Translations under genes and position numbers: made by a program
NCBI RefSeq assembly: GCF_019059575.1
Contig: NW_024881568.1
Location: 381,501-445,500 of the forward strand
Length of the DNA: 64,000 bases
Source: Amphibalanus amphitrite
Taxonomy: Eukaryota > Arthropoda > Thecostraca > Balanomorpha > Balanidae
Reading direction: 5' to 3'
Part shown: piece by piece, positions 1 through 14,100 of the stretch
How positions within the stretch are numbered: position 1 is the first letter of the stretch
Layout: each line of letters begins with the position of its first letter
Notes under the pieces: generated by a model
Database searches by the model: none
The model's input: only the letters and a program-made list of their open reading frames with translations
What the model was told of the DNA's origin: nothing

Positions 1-1632
1 GCCGCAGCAAATAGCGTTCCAGGGACTGGCACGCAGCACGCAGGCATGTGCGTAGCCTGATAAAGAGACACGCATGAGAGAAGGAAGAGGAGATAGGGAA
101 GAGGTGTAAGGGATGGCAGGGATGGCACGGGAACGACAATGAGGGAGAATGACGGGGACAATGGCTCAGACTGCAGCTGATCGTGATGCTGACTGTGCTG
201 AAACCAATAAATGCACCCGCTGTCGGCAGCCATTTGTATGACAGACCAGGGAGATATCACCAAACAAGCCCGCGCGGGAATTCCTGCGATATGGGGTCAA
301 ATACAAGATGGGGCTAGGATGCAGGAGTATGAATCATGTGCCAGAAATGTGACCTTTCACTCACAAAACTAATCAAATGGTCTAGTTTGTGTGTAGTAAC
401 ACCCAAAATATTATCGAAGCAATATTGAAAAATTATGAACTTTCAACATTTCCGGTAAACGATTTTTCATTGCAAATTTGTAATGCAATGGTTCCGATGC
501 GCTAGAACCAAAATCAGGGTCTAACAGCTAATTTGAAATGTGCATATGGGAACCGCGTGGATTCACCTGACTTTCACGTTGTATGACTTTACCTTCACCT
601 GCATATTGCCGAAACAGTCGCATCATGTTAATTCATTTCTCAGTAATGGCAAGAACTACTTAACTGTCAGCTTATAATCACATCCAACGCTAAGCTCTCA
701 TTTAGTAAGCTGTGTCAGCAAGAGACAGCACCTCCTAAGCTACATAAATTCTCCGGAACACACTAAACCCATTCGAAGAACTGTATTCTTCTGTTATTAT
801 GCATGCATAGCAACAGATAACTTCTCTAAAACGCATTACCGTCTACCCTGATCTCTGAGATTCAGTAACGATTTCAGCTTTCAGCTAATTGCTAAGAACA
901 CCATTAGAGATCAGTTGGTTTCTTTTTCCTCCCAGTGATCGTACTTGCTGTCCGTCCCCTCCCCTCCCCTCCACCGTCGCAATGTTTCTGTCCCCGTTCG
1001 GCCGTCTCACAATTCACAATCCGCACCGCGCCCCGCGCCCACTGAGCCCGGTCGGTGACGGCCGTGGGTCGATGACGGCGCGTCCACGACACCCTGAGCC
1101 AGGTACCGTGTCTCACGCGGCCGCCGCCACCACCGCCTTTGTCGTCGTTGTCGGCGCCGGGGGCGCGCCTTCGCCCCCTGCTGAGTCGTAATGAAGCGCG
1201 TCCCGCTGGTGACCCCAATACGGGGCCGCCGGCCGCCGGGTCGCCTCCCGCGCTGTTGCTGCCGCCCTCAGACTGCCAGCCCGGTTGCATGTCGCGACTC
1301 GTCCCCTGTCCGGTGACCCACGCCGAGCGGCGGCCACCGCCGCGCCGGCGGCTGTTGGGTGCTTAGCGCGTGAGTCACGTACGATTACAGATCACGCTCA
1401 CCATTAAAAATGATGGAATTCGGAGGATGACGCGTTAATAGAACAGTTCCAGGATGGGAAGGATCAAAAATGGACGCATCGTTCAGTGGTGATAAGTCAG
1501 TTATCGCCCCAAAATGGTATTTCCCATTAATGTTCTCGGATATCAATTCTCACAGGCGCGAAGTCATGAACTCGGCTGATCGTAGACCGAAGGCTATCTC
1601 GCGCGATCGACTTGCCGTTTGCTAAGCAAAGG
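1..1632. other. Left flank with no recognised gene; CpG-rich patch inside
   Basis: No coding exon could be supported here. About 940-1370 is strongly GC- and CpG-rich with proline/arginine-like low-complexity reading frames on both strands, which looks like a CpG island or promoter-proximal DNA of a neighbour rather than a gene. The rest is ordinary AT-leaning non-coding DNA lying 3' of the LRRC43-like gene. Confidence 0.4.
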
Positions 1633-1638
1633 TTTATT
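1633..1638 (-). promoter_or_regulatory. Candidate polyadenylation signal of the LRRC43-like gene
   Basis: TTTATT on the plus strand reads AATAAA on the minus strand, about 225 bases past the stop codon at 1864-1866. No other AATAAA was noticed between the stop and this point. The assignment rests on position and the consensus hexamer only. Confidence 0.4.
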
Positions 1639-1863
1639 CGTGTAACTGCAAACAAATATTTATCCGTCAGGTATGTGTGTAATGCTAATATTGCTCAATG
1701 GTTTGAGTTTTGTAGGTACATATAGTTTCTGCCGCTAATGACTGATGACTGAGGGAGAGGATAAACTGAGGTAGCTGTGTCTCTTTACAGACACTCTTTA
1801 GATACGAGCTACTGCGATAAGCTTTCAGCAAAAAATTCATCAATGATTAGAGAGTTTGGTAGT

Positions 1864-2109
1864 TTAGTACAGATCATCAATCGGCATGTAAGTCACCAGT
1901 TCGACGTCAGAATCCGGCTGGGGTTTTCTGTACAGCTCGATGGTAAAGAAACACCGTATCACCGGATCTCGAGGCTTTTCCTTCTTCCTGCTCGATGTCG
2001 ATTTCGCCGATGTTGACAGCCGCTTATTTTTGCCCTTTTCCTCTTTTTCTGACTTCTTCAGTGATGCTTTTCGCTCCTTTTTCTCTTCTTGAATGTTCAC
2101 TAGCGCTTC
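1864..2109 (-). CDS. LRRC43: LRRC43-like terminal coding exon 10
   Basis: Acceptor CTTATTTCAG; in frame from its first base (GAA GCG CTA GTG). It encodes residues 518-598: a basic start, then PVIRCFFTIELYRKPQPDSD and a stop TAA at 1866-1864. It is separated from exon 9 by a 9.4-kb intron that contains the LINE. Confidence 0.7.
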   Translation of the reverse strand, partial: EALVNIQEEKKERKASLKKSEKEEKGKNKRLSTSAKSTSSRKKEKPRDPVIRCFFTIELYRKPQPDSDVELVTYMPIDDLY

Positions 2110-5100
2110 CTGAAATAAGGCAAGTTCATTTTACGGCAACGTAACAAGGCTGCCGCCAGCCTCGCATTAACCCTCGCCCGCACATACCATTTTCCCATCC
2201 TAGATGCTCGGAGCATTGACACATGCGTGTTTAAACTGTCCTTTGTGTAACAACTATTGACGTATCCACAGGATCTAACCGTGAATAGAAATCCAGAGGT
2301 GTCGGCTGAATTTGAGAGGCCCTTCAATTTAGATCTCATCTAAATATGGGGTGATTGATTGCCCTATTATTGCCCTAATTATTATTGCCCTATTATTAAC
2401 TATTAATATTATTAATAGCAATATTAATATTAATATTATATATTAATATTATATATTAATATATAATATATCAATATTAATATATATATATATATATTAT
2501 ATATAATATATCAATATTAATATTATTAATAACATTATTATTAACTATTATTAACTATTATTGCCCTATTATTGCCCTAATTGATTGCCCTAAACATAAC
2601 ATACTTTATTGGAATGAGCAGACGTGTTTAGCAGTGCTCTAGTTTACTGCCTATTTTGGCGTAATGGACCCGCATAATGACTTTGAGATAAGCATGAAAC
2701 GAATCTTAATTTAACGTAGAATATTTTGGTGGTATTTGCATTTGAGTTGAATGGTGAAATAATTGAATTATAGGCTTTAAAAAATTGATTATTTTGACCC
2801 AGTTTTGAAATTTTAGACTCACCACCGCGTTAGTTCTGCTCTAGATTTTTAGTAGTAAGCCTCGTGCTAATTCTGAAGAGAGATCCTTATAGCCAATAAT
2901 GTCAGACTCTGACACCTCGGTTAGTGGCTACGATCAAACAGTGGGAAAATGGGTTGTGGCGAGAAAGACCAAACGGAGCAGGATAAGCAAGGCAAAAATC
3001 GTAGCATCAACGATTACGGACGCTGAAGAAACTGTACCGAAGAGCATTTTTTGTCCTACCTCTCCTCTCACCAATCAGCCTACCGCGACCCCCGAACAGC
3101 TGACGAGTGCGACTAACTCTACGCATACCGGCGAGAATGACGACAAAGCATCCTACGACAGGGTGATGACGAGCGCGAGGGCGCCGACCCTGGACCAGCT
3201 GATCCCCACTAGTGCGACGTCAGCCGACAAGAAACGTCTAATCGCTGAGTCGGATTGCATTTTCAGTGGGCGCTACGACCCAGCTGCGGTGTGCTGTATC
3301 ATGGCATCCATGGACGAACCCGACCTGAGAGAGCTCCGAGAACTGCTGCATGCTGCGCTGTCTGCGGTCATCCCGGCTGTCGCCGGCCGTCCTCTCTGCC
3401 GCCGTGTTACCGGCAACTTGGCTGGCCTAGCGGATGACTGCTGGACCTTGCACTGTAAAAAAAGTTCAGCATTTGGGGTACTAACGGCTGCTATTCGTAG
3501 CACCTTTTAGCGTCAAAAGAACCCTACGACGTATTTACAAAGAAGCATGGTGCTAATACTGTGCTAATGATAGCTAACATTCCCATCAAATATTATAAGT
3601 TTAGATCACCTATTCTTCTACTGAGCTTAACGTCTACTTCTGCTAGTACCCAGTCCATCAGTGAGTGCTCTTTCAAGCTGGATTTCTAATTAGAACCATT
3701 TTAAGTGTTTTAGAAGTTGGTAATGCTGAATATGGTGCTTACGTTAGTATCACAATAGAACCGGACATGCTTACAGAGGAAACAAATTTGAAATTGGCGC
3801 CAAAGAAAGTAGCTAAGCCCTGCTTTACAAATCTCTGGGAGTCTTATCACCAGCCCTTTAGCACCTTTTGACGGCGCAGAGCGATATGCGCATGCGCGTG
3901 CCAGCTGTTTCCGGCCACGTGTTGCGCCATTTTAGTGGAGTCCGTTGGTCGTGGTGGGAGTGTGTGCACGTGCTCCGGTATATGAAGTGAAATGAAGTGA
4001 AGTGAAGTGCTCCGGGCACATGCCACCGAGTGATAGCTCTGGAATGATAGCTTAAAGCAGCTATTATCGGTGGAATCCGTCGTGCGTGGCATGGGAGTGC
4101 GTGCCCCTGCTCCGGGAGGCAGTGAGGTGGAGGGAAGTGCAGTGCAGCAGTGCAGTGAAGTGAAATGAAGTGCTTCGGGGCCGGGTGGTACATGAGCATT
4201 TGCCACCGACACATGCCACCGACACCGACGTTGATCGACTTTGGTGAGTCTGACACGTTGTATCTTTTGACATTATCTTATATTGTTTAAGTGCTTCATA
4301 TTCCGATTTTGGCAAATCGCGCTTCTTGGTCTGAAGGAAAGTTGTGTTGTTTGCGAAAATAGCTCCCAACAGAAAAAAAATCTTGGAACTGATCCAGTTT
4401 TTTTTTGCTCCAGGCATGGGGCCTGGTCAGTTCTTCCGTCGACTACCACTTACAATGGAGGACAACTACGACAACAACACGGGGTCTCCGGTTCCGTCTA
4501 TCACTAAACGCCGTCTGGTCGTGGATGAGGTCGAACTTATGGCCATGAACGGAACGTCGGTTCAACGACCCCCCCCCCCCGCCTCCCCCAGTCGATCTCG
4601 CGTTAATCGTCGGTCACTGCGAGTGTGCAGGTATATGAGCGACCTTTCGTTATTTCCCGTGCGTTTGTTTGTGTATATATTTACATTTGTTTTTGATGCA
4701 GATGATATGAAGTGTTAATAAATGTTCCATTATTATTTTTTAATTTTATAATGTGTTGGATGCTTGAAAGATGCACTTACACGGGAATATTGCAGAATGC
4801 AAAACACAATCATTGAGACTTGTAGTTATCACTTATCTAGGATATAACCTTTTTTGCACGTCTTTTCGGCCTTACACAATTTCCTTTTTGGTAATTGATT
4901 AGTCCTTTTTGCAGTAACTAGTGAAAGTATGTGCTGCTAAAGAAAGCAGTTTTTGCGAACTGAGATATTCTACTTTCAGCCCCAATGCTTTCGTTAGCAT
5001 TATTCTACTTGTCGTGGGGTAACAATAGCGCTAAAACGGTTCATATGTGAGTACGGAAGGTACTAACTGCATGCTATTCTTAGCACCTTTTAAAGTTTAG

Positions 5101-8100
5101 CACCGCTAGGGTACTGAAAATTGGTCTAGCAGGTGTAGGGTACTACATTTAGTACACGGGTGCTAAACAAATATGGGTACTTATATTAGCACCTTGATAC
5201 TAAACTAGATCTCAGTTAAGTACGAATAAAATGCTTAGCTTAGCACCGCTAGGGTACTGAAAATTAGTCAATTGAAAAGTACCTCTATGGTGCTAAACTT
5301 TTTTTACAGTGTGGGCTACTCGGCGGCTCAAGGCATGCTGACACAGCGTGCTAATGCTGCCACTCTGAAGCCAGCGGGTCGCAATCCCCTGCCACCCCCC
5401 GGTCCCACCCGGAGCGCGCCCTCGGACTCTGCTATGTCGTGCCCCAGCGCGATAACTTCGTCACTCGAGGCGATCATATCCACCCAGCTGCGAATGGAGA
5501 ATGAAATTAGGGAGCTTCACGCTCGTCAAGCTACCCAGGATGCTTACAAAACTCGTCTGAAACAGCTGGAACTGGAAATAACTGGTCTCCGCAGAGAATG
5601 TGCTGCTAGAGATGACACGATTGATCAGTTGAAGGTCCTTGTAGAGGGGCTACTAGCCCGTGAGGGCCCACAGCCACGCCGGCCAGTCACCGCTGGATTA
5701 CAGGTGCAGCCGGGGCGACATGACAGCGATGCGAGGTCCGCTGCTAATGATGCTACTGCTGTATCTGAAGAGGCTCACTCTGACCGCACCGCCGCCCGCG
5801 AGATTGCCGCCAACTTGGATCTGCGTGCCCTGGGTGAGGCGATCGCTGGTGCCCTGCATTGGCGGGTCGGCGATTCAGACAGTGAGCCAGAGCAGCAGAA
5901 CACGCATACCGTGTCTGAGCGTAGGACAGCGCAGCCCGCGAACCACAGTCAAGCAGCAGTGCCGACTGCGGCACCGACCAGCGACACGTCTGCCGCGGCT
6001 CCAGGCGGCCCGACACGGCGACAGAGCATGGTGACCGGCTCTGGTCCCCCATCGGCTCTGATTCAGGAGCCGCCTCGTCAAGAATCTCGGAAGGAGAAGT
6101 TCATCCTGGAGGGCTTCCGTGTGGATGTTGCTGACAGTGACGTGCGGAGTCTGGTCTGGACGGTTGTTCGCAATCTCCATGATTTCCAAAGGGTGTCACG
6201 CCGCGGTCCTGCTGCCTCTGTAAGCAAGGCGTTCAAGATTGAGGTTGATGCTGAGGACACCGATCGTATATTGGACCCGTCCAGCTGGCCGACTGGCCTG
6301 GTTGTGCGCCTTTTACCTCACCCTGTGAACACTGGGCGCCGAGGACAGCGTTTTCGCCGTCCTGCGGCCTCATCTGGAAGATCACAGACGACCCGGAGTG
6401 CTGCAAAAAGAACTGAACATGGCAATGCTAACTGGCAGGCGACGGCCCCGCGCCGTTACAGTGATGTGGTCAGAGGCATTGAACACTGTGACACTGCCTG
6501 GACGGCGGCCGCCCAACGCCGGGACGAAGATGAGACCCGCCGGGAAGCAGTCACCTCACAGCGCTCCAGAGCCCCGAACAGAGACTGCACTCACGGCGTC
6601 GGTACATCTAGCGCGGTGGACGCTGCCGGCGGCGACGGAAGTAACGCCACACATGGTGACGGTGGCTGGGAAGAGGAAAGGCCGCGCCGTTATGGACCAT
6701 TCGTGCCAGCTAGATACCATGGACACCAAGATGACAATGCATGGGTGTCAACCTATCAGCGCCGTGATGGAGACGGACACTGGGCAACAGCCGCCTCTCA
6801 CCGCCCAGGCGCCCCTAGTCGAGGCAGCGAACAGGACGCCGGCGCTCCCTGGGTTCCAGCTGCCTCCCGTCACGTCAGAGGAGGCGCCACACACGGTGGC
6901 AACGACTGGAGGGCGACTGCTTCGCAATGTGACGGATCCGGATACCGTGGGTGGCCCTATCAGCGCGCACGAGAGGCCACCTCCTGGGAATAGCGCCCAG
7001 ATGGCTACTCCAGGGGGCCATCCCTGCCCTGCTGCCACCGCTGTGAAGCATGACAGAGCGGAGTGCCGTAATGCTGTGGACGCAAAAGTAACTCTGAACA
7101 TGAGCCTCACTCTGGGCACTTATAACTGCGAAGGATTTCTCGCAGGAGCGCAGTATATCGCCGACTGTCTAATACCTGAATGTGATATCTTATTTTTATG
7201 CGAAACCTGGCTAGCCCGTGCCCAGGGTGCTTATCTGGAGCATGCACTCTCCTCTCTAAGTTCCGAAGAATTTCAGGTATTTCAAGAATTCGCCATGGAA
7301 CTACCACCAGGGACTGGAGATGGCAGACCCCACGGTGGCGTGGCTTTTGTTTGCCGCCGTCAAGCGGGGCGCACATTTCGCGCTGTAGAGTGTAATGATT
7401 CTCGTACCTGTGGAGTTACGATTGTGGAGCTGAGCCATCCTCTTATAACGATAATTGGCTGCTACATGCCGTACTGGAATTCATCTGCCGTAAATTTTGA
7501 AGAGTACACAATCCTGACGGGGAAGCTTGATGCATTATTCTCTTCGCTAAGACCCTCAGCTCCAGTGGTGCTTGTAGGCGATTTTAACTGTGCTCTGCCA
7601 CCACTGTCACCAGAACTGCGCCCACCGGGCTGGCACCGTCTTCGGGGTTTCTCTCCGCTGAGTCTTCTAATGCAAGACTTATTGGACGACCACGGACTGA
7701 CAGTCGCCGAGTTCCGGTTCTCGCAACCAGTGGCGTACACCTATGCTCGAGCTGACGGCCAATCGCACATCGATCACATTGCTGTACCGCAATGTCTGGT
7801 GCCTCAAGTTTATGATTGTCGCATCGTAGCCCCCTGTGTGGACAACCTGAGCCCACATCTTCCGGTCCTTTGCAGCGTGGTGCTGCCGTCTGCCTCAGCT
7901 GGCACCAGTCTCGATGTCTCCAGCCCTCCACTAAATATGGGTTCCATCCACTCAGAAGTACTAGATTGGAGTTGTGCAGAAAAACTGCAGATATATTTGT
8001 CTTCTCTGGATGAGCTTATTGGTGCTTGTCAGCTCACCAACGGTGCCACCCCGGATGAGATTGACGAAGCAATTACACGATGCATACATACCGCTGCGCG

Positions 8101-11100
8101 AATCGCCGGATGCTCCAAGTCGCGACGTCCCCCGAAGCCCTGGTGGTCGCCTGATGTGGCAGTGGCGCGGGATCGCACTCGTTTCTGGCATCAGATATGG
8201 GTAAACTGTGGCCGTCCTACCCTCTCAGCAGTGGCACAGTGCTATCAGGCTGCAAGATCTGCTTACCGTCACGCCCGCAGACGTGCAGCAGTGACGCGGA
8301 TCGAGAGCGAGGCCCACACTCTCCGACTGCTCCGCCGTGACAAAAATCTGACAGCCTTCTGGCGACGTGTGCAACAGATACGGCGTAATGGACTCAAGTC
8401 GGCCTCTGATCTATCCGCCGCCGACTTCCGCACCCACTTCCAGACTGTGCACCAAGATAGTCACAGGCAACTGACTCTGGACCAGCTCCAAATTGCTGAA
8501 CATGTAGATTTTCGACTAAGGAGAATCCGTAACGATACATCCGAAAGAACGGTTTCAGCTGGACAAGTAGCAGGCCTCATTCACCGGTTACAGCGTGGGA
8601 AGGCACCTGGTATAGACGGCATCACGGCGGAGCACCTTCTCTATGGTCAGTCGCCTTGTCTCCTGTCAGCTCTGGCGCACCTTCTCTCTGTCTGCCTGTC
8701 CACGTGTAGCGTGCCAGCTACCTTCGCTGACAGCGTTATTGTACCCGTGTTGAAGAAATCTCAATCGGACCCTAACTGCTTGGACAACTATCGACCGATT
8801 TCAATCACAACCTGCGCATCTAAGCTGCTCGAGCTGTTAGTGCTAGACGAACTGAACGCCTCATTTGAACCTCATCATCTGCAGTTTGGTTTTATCTCCA
8901 ATCGGGGCACCATGCAAGCGTCTCTGTTGGCTGGAGAGACCATACAGCAGAATCGAGCCAGGGGTCTTCCTGTTTTTGTCGCAAACCTTGACGCGAGGAA
9001 ATGCTTTGACCGAATATGGCATGACGGTCTGTTCTTCCGTCTGGAAGATTATCTTAGCGACTACTGCTGGTGCCTCATGGTCACGTGGTACCGCCACCTC
9101 TCTGCAAGGGTGACTTTTGGTGGCGCCACATCTGAAGCGTTCCTGGTCTGCAGGGGCACCAGACAAGGGGCCATCTTATCGCCAACCCTTGCAAACATCT
9201 TCCTCTTACCTCTTATTGAGGTCCTAGATCGCAGCGGTCGTGGAGCATATCTACACAGCCAGCACGTACCCGCTATCTGCTACGCTGACGATATTCTCCT
9301 TATATCTGCGAACGCACGTGACCTCGGTGCAATGCTGCAGATGGTGGGAGAATTCGCGGCTACTTGGCGCCTCGACTTCGTTCACCCTGAACCGGGAAAA
9401 ACCAAGAGCCATTGTATTATATTTGGACAGGAACTATTCACGAGCACACCGAGGTGGACACTGTCAGGACAGCAGCTGCAGATCCGGCAGACGACCGAGC
9501 ACCTCGGTACGGTGCTTGATGACAACCTCAGCACAGACAGCCACGTGGCTCAGCGCATCAGGCGTGCTTGTGCATCATTCTATGGCCTCACACCCCTGGG
9601 CAATTTCACCAACCGCCTGACTGCTGCTGACAAAATCTTCCTCTGGAAGACAGTAGTGCTGCCGGCACTGATCTTCGGCTGTGAGACGGCTCCCCTCAGC
9701 TCCACCGACATTGAGCGTCTAGACTCGCGACAGGCTTCGCTGATCAAGGCAGCGCTGGGTCTGCCGCGTTCTGCGCACCATACGGCTCTATTGATTGCTG
9801 CTGGGGTGCCTCGCATCGGTGAGGTGCTGCGAGGTGATGCCCTCCGCGCATTCCGTAATGCTTTCCGCGCTGACCACCGTCTTCGCCAAGCCTACGTCAC
9901 TGGACTGGCCAGACTTGCTACGTACCCCGAGCAGTTGGATGGGTCGTTTATTGGCCACGTATATAATCTGTGTGGTAAGAATTTCGGCGCTATCATGCAA
10001 ATCGCTGCTGGGTACGTCGATCACGACATAGTCCGGGCACCACTCCAAGAAAGCGGTCTTGTAGACAGTTTGAAGATGGTTTTGGCAAGCAACTGTCAGG
10101 CCTCGCGGCGCCTGTTAAGACTACTAACCTCCTGAGTGCTGATTAACTGTGTGTGTGGGTGGGTGGGGTGGGGGGGGGGGGGGGGTATGTATTTTTTTGT
10201 CGCATGACGATGCTGAATAAACAATAATAATAATAATAATAATAATTAGGGAAACTTGAAAGGATGCCTTCCATGTGATTAACGCCCGTCTCATTTTACT
10301 ACATATTGAGTTAATGCACGCACGTCGCAAAATTGCGCGGGTGTTCGTGGGCTCATGGTCTTCGAGGTCAAGTGTATGCGTCTACATATGCACATTGTGC
10401 AATCAGGTATCAAGGCTATGCTGGTATACACATGCCATTCTTGTTTGAGTCAAATGCATAAATCATATTTGTATGCAGCTGTCCTTAATTCTGCCTGTGT
10501 ATGTCTGTGTCTGCGTATTTGAGTGTGCCTTTGCCTGTGTCTGGGTGTGCTCGATCCCGTGTCCACCCACCATCCATGTCGTCTCTGTGTCCGTCTCTGT
10601 GTCTGTGTCTCTGTGTCCGTCTCTATCTGTAGACGCGTTTACATAGGGTTTGTTGCAAGCTTATATCTCCGTCCGTGATGTTGCAAAAGATGCCAATGGT
10701 GCTGAACAATTTACAAAAAAAAATCCCCTCTAAATATTTGAAGACCACTGCATCGAAATTATCGCCAAATTAACGAGCTAGAGCCTCGTCAAATATGCTA
10801 TGTAAACCGGGTTTGTGTCGGTGTTTCTGTGTCTGTGTGTCTGTTCCGTGCTCGTTCCGTCTCCACCCACCATCCATGTCGTCTCTGTGACCGCCGCCGT
10901 GGTCCCTCCACTGGACGTTGTACCCTGCAGGAGCAGCTGTTTCGCCGGCCTCAGCAGCGCCCGCACCGGCAGCAGCACACTGCCCAGACTGTACTCAGGA
11001 GGCGGGCCGTCTGGATGGTCCGCGCCACCCTCCGCTGACTGTCAGAGACGAGTGTCACACCAGTGTCAGAGTGTCAGATGACACCGACAGACACACACAA

Positions 11101-14100
11101 CAGCGCCGCCCTCCGCTGACTGTCAGAGACGAGTGTCAGCTGACTGTCACACCAGTGTCAGAGTGTCAGTTGACACCGACAGACACGTCAACACCGACCG
11201 GTGCAAGAGCTAGCCGATCTGGTGGGGATGGGAAGATCTATTGGCTAAAAAATCAAACTGCCGACTCATTTAAAATATCAATTGATGATAGCATGCATTT
11301 ACATGCCAATATTACCGCAGTTGTCAAGAAAAGCATTAAATACACACTGATATAAATGCTCTGATAAATAGATCGATCTCGATCGTAAAATGATGACAAA
11401 TGAATTGTGATATTGAAATGATTAAACAATGACAATTATATGACGAATAAAATTGAAGGTTTTCTCGATAACCAACAATAACTAACACAATACAAGCACT
11501 GTTGCATTTTTGTTTACCTTTTTTGGTGGTGCGCTTCCATCTTTGGCGCCCTTTTCCATCGCTTTTGTATGTCCTTCAGATTCACCAGATTTATTTTTCT
11601 TCTCATTCTTTTCTTTCTCCTTTGCTTTGCCTTTCTTTTCCTTACTCTCATCGCCCTTCTTATCCTTATGTTCTTTTCCCTTCTCTGTGTCCTTGCTTTT
11701 CTCTTTTTTCGATGTTTTTGGTGGTGTCCATTTCTGAAAAAGAATAACAGCACCATTCGCATTTCGCACCGTCCACTCCTCTATCACTCTGCCGTCCGAC
11801 CACGGTTGGCGGCAGTCAGAGGCAGACAGGACCGAGTTGGAAGCCGACAAACACTCCCACAACGATTCTACTCCCGAAACTCGAGCCGTTCGACAGCTGA
11901 GTGGGAGCAAAAACCACGCCGCACGCTGCTGACCAGCATCACTGGCTGCCAACCCAGGAGCTTCAGAACGCACTTTGCCTTGAAATTCTCTTTAAATCCT
12001 TTCATCGACTACCTCTGCATTTGCAAAACTAATGGGTTTCAGGATCTTATCGCGTTTGATAGTTCACATTCAGTAAAGCTTAGTATCAGATAGCATTACG
12101 AGGAAAATAAAAGCGAAGAAAGAGGATGTAAGATATCGTAAACAGTGCGGGAGCGTTACCTCTCTCCTGAAAACCTCGACGTGCAGGCAGTGGAGCAGGG
12201 CGTTCCGCAGCGCGCTGAGGTCGGTGCAGTGCCACTCCAGCGGCGTATCCAGGGCAGTGACGTCCGACTTCTCCTGGAGCAGCGCCTCCAGCGGGCAGAG
12301 GCCGTCAGAGCGGTCCGTCTCAGAGCTCGGGCCGCCAGCCTGGACCGGCGAGAGAGTGGGGGTGTGGGAGTGGGAGTGTGAGGACGGACGGGAGCTTTGG
12401 GTCAAAGGTGCGTGTGAAACTGGCATCGACCGGTGCATAGTGCGTGTGGAGCTGGCACTGGTCGATATTCCCATTGCACGTAGAGATCAGCCATCACGAA
12501 ACTGTTGTAACGACAATCATACATGCAGGGTCAAAACTCTAAAGCTGCGTCGTACACGAACACATGAGCAACTACTGCAGCAAACGGCACAAAGTAGGGA
12601 TGGGATCGTTCACTGTCATACAGCCAATATAGCACGACGCATGTGTGCAATTCATGGCCGCGCATTCATCACAGTCATGGATATATTGAAGCTCCAAACA
12701 GCCGGCCACAAATCGTCGCAGCACGTGTCTGAACTGACCTGAGCCGAGGGAGGTGAAAATGGCGAGGGACAGCGCCGGTCACCCGCCCACTGGAACACGA
12801 CACACAGCTCCTGGCCCGGGTACTGAGAACAGGGGGAGGAAGGTAATGAGATACGGAAACGTAGAGAGGAGATCAGCAGAGCTGAACGAAACCAAGAGGA
12901 TTCTAGAAGGGATGATTGCAAGGGCCAACGGGTGGAGGAAATAAGCACAAAATGAGCTGCGTGAAGCTGCCGATCAACGCGTTGCGGCTGAGGGGACAGC
13001 ATGCTTCATGAAAATAGAATAAGGATACAATCTTTTTAGGAAAAGGGTTAGTTGAAACTATAGGCTATGAAATCTCAGCATTAAAAGATCGATTGTTTTT
13101 TTTTTTTTAATAAAAATGGCTTCATATAGCTGCAGGTGATTAAGCCGCTTACGTTAGTGTCGTCAACGTTGCCTCTCTCCAGCGAACGACTAAAGGGCGT
13201 TTCAAATGCAGCAAAAACCGTCTCGTTTTGCTGGAGTTCGCGACTTTTACGATCGTGAGCAGTCGTCAACATCCATTTCAGAGAGCTGAATAAAGTAATA
13301 TATCGTCTTATTTAAGCGTTATTTTAATTCCTTGGCTTAGATAAAACCTAAACGCTTTCTTCTTTTGGTCAAGACAAGTCATGGTGAAATATAATGCGAG
13401 GAACCAAAGTCCCCGTCTCCATTGAGCAATCTTGTCACTAGCTTTATAGGAAAAAAAAAAACTAAACAAATTGTTTCTAAAATAGTTCACATCTCAAAAA
13501 ATCTGAGAATTCGCCTAAAAAGTATGAATCGATCGCCATGCATTGCCTACAGGCTAATTACATCGAGGAGCAATATGGGTGTACTGGGGAGGGGCGGTGT
13601 GCCAAGGGGCCGCACTATGGTTGGAAACGGCCTCACGGATGGCCGGGGGTCAACGCGAAAAAATGTTTTGCCCATAACTTCTTAATGCGTGGACCGATTG
13701 CGATGAAACTTTGCATAGGTATACCAGTGTCTTTTGTGCATCATACAGTAACTCGGAAATGACGAGGTCACGTCACGTCACGCATGTGTGACGTCATCAT
13801 TGCAAGCATGTTATAAGTCGCCTAGGTCTTTCGTAATGTCATCGATATCGCGAGGCATTTTAAACATGTTTTGAATACCGCTATACTGAATGGATATTGT
13901 TGTTATGCTTTACGGGCGAGAAATATCAACGTAGTGACGCACAGTGTCCTGCTATTGGTCATAAAGGGTAAAAAATTGGAGAAAAACATGGATGTTTTTT
14001 AGATTGTGTAAAAAAGGTAAGAAATAAAATGGCAATCAAAATGACAAAAAATGTGTCAGATTAATAGCCTAAGACTTATTTGCATACCAATACAGTGCAC

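Larger units (their letters stand above)
2899..10247 (+). mobile_element. Near full-length LINE (CR1/Jockey-like group), interrupted in ORF1
   Basis: Non-LTR retrotransposon in intron 9, opposite to the host gene. It contains ORF1 (2899-6993, split by a DNA element), ORF2 (7001-10135), AATAAA at 10216-10221 and an (AAT)n tail at 10223-10247. The 5' UTR start was not resolved, so the listed start is the ORF1 ATG. No target duplication was found. The endonuclease/RT order, the absence of an RNase H domain and the ORF1 layout point to the CR1/Jockey-like group; the exact clade is uncertain. Confidence 0.8.

Noticed and set aside
904..1366. Several overlapping open frames in the GC-rich left flank
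   Set aside because: Both strands and most frames are open because of base composition; no domains, no splice context.
2899..3510. Independent 203-residue host gene
   Set aside because: Its end falls inside the CACTG element, and removal of that element joins it in frame to LINE ORF1.
13940..13960. CACAGTG heptamer near 13950 as a recombination signal
   Set aside because: A single heptamer without nonamer or inverted partner; the true Transib ends are at 13613 and 17707.
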